Assembly: GCA_013365365.1 (NCBI GenBank)
Contig: JABVXU010000962.1
Coordinates: 1 to 13,686 of the forward strand
Length of the DNA: 13,686 bases
From: Cruorifilaria tuberocauda
Taxonomy: Eukaryota > Nematoda > Chromadorea > Rhabditida > Onchocercidae
Direction: 5' to 3'
The notes below the pieces were generated by a model. That model was given only the letters and a program-made list of their open reading frames with translations, was not told the origin of the DNA and made no database searches. The translations under genes were made by a program, and so were the position numbers. This document shows, piece by piece, positions 1-9,794 of the stretch; within the stretch, counting starts at the first letter, position 1, and every line of letters starts with the position of its first letter.

Positions 1-166
1 AATTTCATCGTTTTTTCTCCATCACATTGGTTAATTATTTATTTTCAATAATATTATTAATACCAATATTGGGAATAATAGAAAAACTTAATTTGAAAAA
101 ATTTTAATTTTTTTTTTAGAAAAATAAACATTTTTTTAAATAAACTATTTTGCAAATTAATCATAC
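1..166 (-). other. Intron 13, 5' part, running off the window
   Basis: This AT-rich stretch follows the donor at 166/165. No T-rich AG acceptor with a coding continuation appears before the edge, so the next exon lies outside. Confidence 0.75.
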
Positions 167-350
167 CGAACATCTTTACATCCCCAAATAGCAAGTACCA
201 AATAGATGGCAAAAATAAATGCGACTGGACATCGCAAATATGAATTAGCCATTGCGGCAGCAGTCGCACGTGAAACTGATGGCTTCGTATCGATGAGTTT
301 TTCATGAAGCATTTCGATGCTTGGATCGCTGAATTCATTGATCGTTCGAG
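167..350 (-). CDS. Exon 13: cytosolic linker and TM7; coding continues outside the window
   Basis: Acceptor ATTGTTGTAG ends at 351; donor G|GTATGA has GT at 166/165; phases 1 in and 2 out. It encodes a cytosolic linker (NEFSDPSIEMLHEK, SRATAAAMANSYLR) and TM7 (CPVAFIFAIYLVLAIWGC, about 682-699), which starts the second half of the RND repeat. The linker-then-hydrophobic pattern matches the PTR arrangement where a basic amphipathic segment (like the one before TM1) precedes TM7. Because it ends in a donor and no in-phase exon follows before position 1, the remaining extracellular domain 2 and TM8-12 must be encoded beyond the window. Confidence 0.9.
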
Positions 351-3300
351 CTACAACAATGATTCAAAATTAATTTTTGATTAAATTTTTTATGATTAAA
401 ATTTTTTTTTGATTAAAAAAAGATTTAATCAATTTAATAAGCATAGAAAATTTTAACTGATAATGATAATATTGACATTGATAATGATAATATTAATAAT
501 AATATTAATTATTGATAATAATAGATAATGATAATATTAATAGTATTAATTATTTTACTAATGACAATAAGAATTTTGTTTAAATTTCTTTTAAATTTGA
601 ATCTTATGATTTAAATTCGGCGAAAAATGCATACGAATGGAATACTTGTGAAGAACTTATTTTCGTGTTTAAATTCAAATTCAAATTTAAAATTTCAATT
701 CAAATTTGAAATAGAAAAAAGAAATTTTCATTTCAGATTTTAATAATGAAAATTTTCGTTATATGCAATAATTATTTTTCGTATTTTATATTATTATCTT
801 ATAAATAATTCATTGAATCATATGATAATAATTCATGATAACGAATTTCAATGATAATTTATTGAAAAACGCAAAATGATAATTTCAAATAGTATAATTA
901 GATATTAATTTGCTATTTTTTTTTTGAAATTTAAAATTTGAATTCAAATTTGAAATAGCTTTCTAGCTATATTTCACAATTATTTAATTGATTCCATAAG
1001 CATGGAAAAATAACTCTTTACTAATAATGATAATATTGATACCTATTAATTATTTTACTGATAAAAATGATATCATTGCTGATAAAAGAAATTGCTACCA
1101 TTTCTCTATTTGACTTTATACTTTTCAAATATTTTAAGAAATTTAAAAACTTCATTATTCCATTTTTTTTTTCTCTTTAAAAAATGACAACTACTTACGG
1201 GCAAAATGCGTATCACCGGAACGGAAACACTGGTACCACTTGACACCTTTGGTTTCACGACGACCCGCGATATACAGGAAAACGGAGAAGAAGAGGAGTG
1301 CAAAGGTGAGTAAAATGGCGACACCAGCAGCTAATACGAATGACATATATTGCAGGTATGGACTTTTTGTCGTTGAACCAATTACCGCTGTAATTTTTGA
1401 CTAATTTATAATTAATCAAACATTTTTATGAATTAATTAATAGGGATGATATTTGAATTATTAATAATTTTTCCGGATTATTTATCATTTGATCATTCAG
1501 GAATATCATACTGATATTATTAATTAATATGGATAACATTTACATCATTAATAATTTTTCCGGATTATTTATCATTTGATCATTCAGGAATATCATACTT
1601 ATATTATTAATTAATATTGATAACATTTACTTCATTAATAATTTTTTCCGGATTGCTTATTCTATTCACTATCCAATAATAATCCTTGTATATTAATAAA
1701 ACATGAATGATACTTATATTGTGAATAATTTTCCCGGATTAATTTATCATTTCACCATTCAGGAATTAACCTTGTGGATAGAGATGACGTTTATAACATC
1801 ATTTTATAATTTTTCCGGATTACTTGTTCTATTCACCATTTAATAATAAACCCGTGTATATTGAATGATGAGGATAATAATTTTCCGGATTTACTTATTA
1901 TTTCATTTAGCAATAATCTCTCTACACATTTCCCAATGTATTAATACCGATAAAATCAAGAGAAGGTTAGATAATAATTACTTTGTAATTTAAAATGATA
2001 AAGGTAAGTAAAATATTTTAAAAAATTTTTCATTTTTCATACTTTCATGCTTAATTTTTCGTATTTTTTTTTTAGTAAAAAGATCATTTAATTATATACC
2101 GTAATTAATACAAGTTATTTGTTTTTTTAAGATGAGAGATTTATAACTTTAATTCATAACTTTAATCAATAATTTATAACTTTAATCAAATCATTGTCAT
2201 AGTTTTAAATCTCTATTAGCTATATGTTTTTTGATATCATATACTTGAAATTTCCTTTTTAAAAAAAATGATAACGTTATTAAATAACGAAGTATCAGTA
2301 TCAGGACATCAGTAAAAATAAACCTTATCAAAAGTTATTGAATATCGAATTATTGTATCAGTAAAAACAAACCTTATCAAAAGTTATTAAATATCGAATT
2401 ACTGTATCAGTAAAAATAAAAGAATATCGAATTATTGTATCAGTAAAAACAAAGCTTACTAAATGAAACGATGATAATAAATGCGGTAATTGTTGTACAT
2501 GGAGCATCCCAACTTAATATCAATGATAATTTTTCAGTTGGATCACATGCAACATTTGAATACTTCGACCATGTATTTTCCAACGTGAAAAGCATTAGTA
2601 TTCCAATACCTGAAGAAATATTTTCCTAACTTACTTATAAGTAATAAAGATTTTTTTTAACGATAAATTAATTAGCATAATTAATTAATCGTAAACTTAC
2701 TTTTTTCTTCTTACAGTAATAAGTAATGAAGGATTTAAAATAATTTTGGTACTCACTTATAATAAAAAGTAATAAAAGATTTTTTTTTAATGATAAATTA
2801 ATTAATTAATTGTAATTTGTACAGGTAATATTCTTCTTTCCGGAAAAAAATCGCTTTTTTCTAATAATCTTTATTTAAATTTTAATTGTAATTTTTTTTA
2901 GCATCTGATATCATTCATTAAATTTTGATAAAGTTATCATCAAAAGGTTAATCTGTCATGGTTAATTTGATATGATGTTTATTAACTTCTTTTGATAATA
3001 TATCATCCTTTATTGATAATTACTTTCCTACTCTTAATTCTTACTTTAACTTTATTAATTACTATTTTATCAGAAAGAATTGATTATATCAAGATAATAA
3101 GTAATTTGAAATTTTCAAAGTAATACCGGTAAGAATGAAGAAGATTGGAAAGACAATTGCATTGGTATATCCGACTCCGGTTAATTGAACGAAAAAACCG
3201 GCTAAACAGGAAACAATCAAAATAATACCAATTACTAATCCCAAAACCGGTTTGCTCTGTAACAAAATTGAAATAACTAAATAATATGCACTAGAAAAAA

Positions 3301-6300
3301 AAAAACTGATATCTATAAAATAAAATTATAACGGTAAAAAAAAAAATTGTCAGCTTATACTGTTATTTATTTTATTAAATGAGAATACATTCGAAATTAA
3401 TAATAATTAATTAATAATAATTAACTTGATGAATTAAGAACATCTTAAAAATCTTAAATCTTAAAAATCTAATATAAATATAAAATCTATAAGATATAAA
3501 ATTTTTAAAACAGATAAAAATTTTATCATTTTTATCGGTCAAATTATCAATGAAAAAATTTTACTATAACTATAATAAAATCTTAATATAAAATATAAAA
3601 TCCTGAAAGAGATAAAAATTCGTTTTATCAGTTCAAATTATCAGTGAAACAAAAATATTTTTCATTTACATTTTTTCGATACGAAATAATTTTGTGCTTA
3701 TTGTTTTAGCAAAAATAAGAATTAGCTAAAATGATAAATATTTCTGATGAATCAATTTGATGAAAAAAGTGATGCAAACATTTTATAAATATGAAAGTTA
3801 AGATTAAACATGAAAAATAAAATTAAAACGAAATTATTTTGTAGTATATACGAGTTTAATTTTTACTAAAAAATGCAAAAAAAAAACTAAAATATAAACA
3901 AATATTGCAAACTTTTTATATCTTATTTTTGAGAGAAAAAAAAAACAACGATTAACTTAATCTTAAAAATCGTATATAAATATAAAATTTTGAAAAACGC
4001 TAAAAAATTCGATTAAAAAAAAAAGATAAAAATTCGAAGAGAAATTTGATATGAATTTATTAACTATAATAATGTATTAATCATTAATTACTTTTTACTT
4101 TTTACTTTTTACTTCGAAGAAAAGAAAGATATGAGTTATCGCTAATTATACATTATTCATTATAGCGAAAATGCTAATCTATTAATATGCATTAATTCCA
4201 AAGTTAAATTTTTTTTAACAGAAATGAAAAACTGATAAAACACTGATAAAATTTGTAAGTATTTTATTGCTAATAAATTTAATCATACTTTAATTGAACC
4301 ATTTTCTTAATAAAAACCAAAGTAAAGTAACTGTATAATCAAAGAACAATGATAAATTTGATAAGGTATTATTGATCTTTATAATCAAGGTATTATTGTA
4401 GCCGTAAAATCTGCTTTTAGAAATTTTCTGTATCAAATAATTTTGCTCTTATTATCTTCTAAAAAAAAAACTGATGATCACTGGATTGTACTGTTTACGT
4501 CACATACCATTAACTTACTCTTCTACGTTTACGCACGTAATTACGTAATATATTTTATCTCCTTTATGCATGTTATATCTTGCATATAGACTACATTAAC
4601 TATAACTTTTATCTCTTATATGCTACGTTACTTATCACTGACTTATCGTAACTATTACGTGACCTATCACGTCTACGTAATTATCTTATATCTACTCAAT
4701 TAACTCGATGTTAAGAATTTTCTGATACTGAAGCATTTCTCATGGACTAAATTCTCCAGTTTTGAAATGATTATTTCATTCAGTGATTACTTTACTTATC
4801 AGTAATCAAAAAAAAAATTTTTCATCAGTTAACACTATGATTTGATAATATTATCAGTGATCTTATCAGTGATTACGATTAGCTATTATCGAAAAATCTT
4901 CCATGACATCATTTTGTTTTTTTTGAAAAGTTTTCAAGAGTTTGTTGTATTTTTTTTTTAAATAAATGATTACCTGATAACCATTTGCGCCAAAACTTGC
5001 AATTAAGCATGCAAACATAAGTAATGCTGCAGATGCAACTAGTAAGTAATGAATATTTTCTAATCCAGAAATAACTTCATCAGCAAACTCATGATATGAC
5101 CACCAATTGATATTAGCATCTAAGTTTTTTTCGATCTCTTCTCTTTCCTCATTCATCTATAATTACTTAATTATTAATTAGCGTAATTAATTTTCTTTTA
5201 CTATTTACTGTAAAGTTTTAAAAGTAAAATAAAATATACAATGATAATCATAAAGATCAAGTTAAATTATCACTGTTTGATAATGTTATCAGTGATCTTT
5301 TATTATAATTTCTCATCATTGGTGTATTATCGAAAAATTATAAAACAAATTTTTTTGTCAAACTTTATATTTTCATTTTTCGCTAATGTTTTTTTTTCTT
5401 TCTGTTAATGTGATTGTATAAAAATAAATAGAATTAAAACGAAGTAAATTAATTAAAATAAAGTGAGTTGAGTAAAACAAAGTAAGTTAATAATAAATTA
5501 AAAGTTAAAATATTTTCTCTTATAAGAAAGTTTCAATGATTTCTAGCATCTATTAAGAATTTGTGATAAAGAATTGATAAGAATAAATGATGGATTATCT
5601 ATTTTTATCATTTCATTCTCTAGATTAATAATATTTCACGTCAAAAGCACGTAATGATACGTAATGGTACACGTAATCTGTAATGAAGTATGTCGAATTT
5701 TCTTAAAGGATTGCAATGATAACAGCTACTAATTACTTATAATTGATAATTTGTTCAGTATTTTCAACTTATCGATTCTTGAATTCACGTTACTACTCGT
5801 TTTTCTCACGTAAAATTTTAAGCGATTACTTATTGCTCGAACTTATTACTAATGAAGCATAAACCTTTTTAACAAATTGTTTGGAAAATTCATCCAAAAT
5901 TTCTGAACGAAAATTTTCTTTAATTTTAAAACTTGTCCTCAACGAACGTGCATATGTAACAATACCATCAGCATCCGTTTCAACACCTATAAATACACGT
6001 AAATTACGTGATTGACAAATTACTTAATTAACGTCAGAAGCAAAAGACAAGGGAGAGTTTGTGAAAAAAAAAATAATCTTTGTCTCAGAGAGGAAAATAT
6101 TTTCTAGTTTATATAATTTAAATTACTCGACTTGTGAAAAATGCATAACTAATTAGTTTATAATTCCAAAAGTATACCAAAAATTATTTACTTATTATTT
6201 TAAATTCTTAATTTTAGTAATTTTAGCTTCTCTTATTTTAGTTAATTTTAATAATTTTGAAATTATTCTCAAAGTTACAATGGTATACAATTACTATTAG

Positions 6301-9300
6301 TCTAAATTATACTTGATAATATCTGAGTAAATGATACCTGAGAAGGTAAATTTACTACCATTCAAGAATTAAAGCAAATAAAAAAACTACTAACCACCAA
6401 TGGTAAGTCCAAGAAATAATCGTGTTAAATTTCCGCTATTCTTTAGAGTAATGATTGTTTCCGGATAAGTAAGTGTAGTTTTTGGATCACTTTCCAGAAT
6501 TTGCTCTATCGGATCATCTTTTCCGGTACACGTATCATGACACATTTCCGGCCACTGAATAATGATAAAATGGTTATGAATGAATTTTTTAGTGAAACTA
6601 TTCGAAGGTTCCATTATCTTTTGTTTTTTTTTCGAAAGTTAAGTAATTTAAGTTTCTTCTGTCACTAAAAAAGTAATTGAATAAAAAAGTAATTTAAGTA
6701 AAATGAAAAAATGAAAAGTAATATTTTGCGTGATAGAATTTGGAAAACATAAAATTGTTAATTTTAAATAATTTAATCGATTAGAGAAATGAGAAAATGT
6801 TATGGTAAATATGATAACACGCATTGCTACCAAACATTTAAGCATGAACGATTTGATAAATTGATAATTACAATGATAAGCTAATTTAAGTTTCGAAATT
6901 AATTCAAAATTCATTTTGATTTTTTCGAATGCTCATGAATGATATAATTTTGATAATTGAAATGATGATATGCTTTGTGAACTTCTCAATTCCTAACTTA
7001 ATTATTCTCAAGTTAACAATTCGAATTCATGATTTAATTCGATCTTTTGAAATTTCCAATTAATTTTTTAAAAATTAATTTAAATGCTTCTTTTGATCTA
7101 ATTTGATTTCTTAGAATAATATAATTTTGATAATCTAAATGACAGTATGTTTTATTAAATTCTCAATTCTCAACTTAACAACTCAAATCCTCAACTTAAT
7201 TAAATCTTTTGAAATTTTTAATTAATTTTTTAAAAATTAATTTAAATGTTTTCGTTGATCGAATTTCATCTTTTATCATAATGTTAAATTATAACCGTTA
7301 AATTCATTCGTTCATAATTGACAACAATTGATTTTATTGAATGACTTAATTTTCCAAATAAATTCATCGAATTTTCCGTAATAATTGAACTATAACCTCT
7401 GAAAAGGAAAGTTAATTATCATATTAAAAGCAGAAATTATAATTTTCATCCTATAAAAAATAAAATATAAATAATTGCGATAAGGATCTTATCATGATTT
7501 TTCATGATTATGAATTAAAATGTTAAAAATTAAATTTTATGCTATCAGTAATTTTTTCATAAGACAAAATTCTTTCTCACCTCGATCGCATAATAACGGC
7601 AAATTCAGCCGGTGAATTACGTCTAATAACGTTGTAAGCTGGATTTGAACCGTTAAATGACGGAATACCACGTGTTGTTACACGAAGATTGCTATATCCG
7701 GTTGCCGGATAGCGATCATTGAAACAGGAAACGAACGTATCAAATGGCAATGATAGATTCAACCGTTGACGATGTATTATTGGTCCAATTAATGATAGCA
7801 ATACAAATGCTATCGGAAGGCACTATAAATTATTTTATAATTAATTACAACTATAATACAACTATAATTAATCACGATAATTATTAAAAAGAAATAAATG
7901 CAAAACGATGTAGATCATTTGAAATATGTAAGAGAGAATAATGATTAAATGATAAATTGAATGTTTTATCATTAATGATCAAACGATTATAATTAATTAC
8001 AATAATTATTAAAAAAGGAAAAAGAAAACAAACCGATGCAAAATCGTTTGAATTATAAAAGAAAGTAATGAGTGATAATTTTCATAAATTTTGATAATTA
8101 AATTCTGATAACAATTGAAATTATAATTAAATTCAGCTAATAAATTATTCTGTAATTAGTTACAACTATTAAAAACAGTAAATAAACTGATGCAAATCAT
8201 TTCAAATATAAAAGATAAAATAATAAATGATAATTTTGATAATTTTTCATTAAGTTATGATAATAATTAAAATAATAATTAAAAACCATACTTAAAATTC
8301 AGCTGATAAATTATTCTGTAATTAATTATAACTAATAAAAAGGATTATTTAAAGAAAAAAAAAACATTGTAAATCATTTGAAAGATAAAAATAATAAGTG
8401 ATAATTCTGCTAATTTTTTCATTAAATTATGATAATAATTAAAATTATAATTAAATTCAGCTAATGAATTATTCTGTAATTAATTAAAACTATTAAAAAT
8501 AATTATTAAAAGCAATAAAGAAACCGTTGTAAATCATTTGAAAATAACAGATAAAATAATAAATGATAATTTTGATAATAATTTTGATAATATGATAATA
8601 ATTATGATAATTAAAATTATAAAAGCAATAAAGAAACCGTTGATAAAAATCATTTGAAAATAACAGATGAAATAATAAATGATAATTTTGATAATTTCTC
8701 ATTAAATTACGATAATTAAAATTATAATTAAAAATTCGAATTATCGATACCACAAATAAAGTCTTTTTGGTTGGTACCGATCGGCCAAAATACCAAAGTG
8801 CTCGTCGTAATCCAGCTTCAACAAATCGAAATGCATACATTTTATAAACTGATCTTTCCTCTAAAAAATCTCTTTCCAAGTTTATTTCAATTAGAAATTT
8901 TATTTTTTTTAGTATCAGAAAAAGAAAAAGAAAAAAGTTATCAAGTTTTCTTATCAAATCAAATTATCAAATGTAATCAGAAAATTATCAAATCAAATTA
9001 TCAAATGTAATCAGAAAATTATCAAATCAAAAGTTTTATCAAATTTTAATTTGAAAGAAAAAAATGTTTTTTAAATTACCTTTTTTCTTACTCTCAGAAA
9101 ACATATCATATTTTGCAATAGGCCAATTGATAAGTTCGTAATTTTTTGACGTTAGAAGAATTCTTGGCTTAGTAATAGCAATTTGCATTGTTTCTTTTTT
9201 TTTTTCTTTAATTTGCTCTTGCAAAATTACTGATAAATTTTTATCAGAAATGATAAGAAAAATGATAAGAGAAACGAAAGAAGTTGCCAATTGGAAGATG

Positions 9301-9763
9301 ATAATGATTCGAATACAAAAGTTCTCTTTTTGCAAACTGTTGAAAATAAAATAAAACTCGGGAAAAAATCTGTTACTTTAACTTCTTCCAATTTCATTTC
9401 CCACCCCTCTCTTATCACACTGATTACTTGTATTCCTCGAGAGTCGAGAGTGCGAGAAAGAGAGAGGGAGAGAGAGAGAGAGAGAGAAAGAAGCAAAAAA
9501 ACCTCTCATCATTTCTCTTACAGTATGAGAGATCTCTTATCATATACAGGTTACTTATCTTTCTCAAGAGTCGAAAATGATAGAGTGAGAGACAAAAAAT
9601 ACCTCTTATCATCTCTCTTGAGAATTACAAGAGAGAAAGACAAAAAATCTCCTATCATACACAGATTACTTATCTTTCTCGTGAGTCAAGAGTTCTTTAA
9701 AGAGTAACAGAAAGAGAGAGAGAAAGACAAAAACCTCTTATCATCTCTTTCGAGAATTACAGA

Positions 9764-9794
<31 letters not shown>

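Larger units (their letters stand above)
1388..2459 (-). other. Intron 11, mostly tandem repeats
   Basis: This 1072-base intron contains two separate tandem-repeat blocks (about 1455-1915 and 2309-2459), listed on their own. The stretch between them is AT-rich and shows no gene. Confidence 0.75.

Noticed and set aside
57..338. Minus-strand open frame at the window start
   Set aside because: It is a shadow of exon 13 in a different frame, running into an A/T tail.
1106..1324. Minus-strand frame with a Ser/Val-rich product overlapping exon 12
   Set aside because: It is an alternative frame of exon 12; the other frame gives TM6 and GRRE, matching the family and both splice phases.
5133..5156. 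ATG at the start of exon 9 as a translation start
   Set aside because: The preceding extracellular domain in exons 5-8 joins in phase through a clear acceptor, so the Met is internal.
6555..6614. Met at 6614 as a gene start, or the TAG acceptor near 6598 joining exon 5 to exon 7
   Set aside because: Joining at that TAG would be in phase with exon 5 but skips the well-supported exon 6 and inserts an AT-driven peptide; the TTATTCAG acceptor joined to exon 6 gives the expected family sequence.
6648..6914. Minus-strand open frame with hydrophobic residues in intron 6
   Set aside because: It has only AT-driven Phe/Ile/Leu/Asn content, does not align with the PTR extracellular domain, and is unnecessary because exons 6 and 7 join in phase.
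8493..8750. Continuation of the minus-strand frame beyond exon 4
   Set aside because: The translation becomes Asn/Tyr/Ile/Phe low complexity made from the intron repeat, and a phase-correct donor with a TM1-encoding next exon explains the end.
8771..9010. Plus-strand open frame of 79 codons
   Set aside because: It is antisense to exon 4 and then runs into A-rich repeats; its composition follows from the opposite-strand exon and the repeat.
9291..9707. Plus-strand open frame of 138 codons
   Set aside because: It spans the GA microsatellite and translates as Arg-Glu alternation and Ser/Leu low complexity; it overlaps intron 2 and has no recognisable domain.
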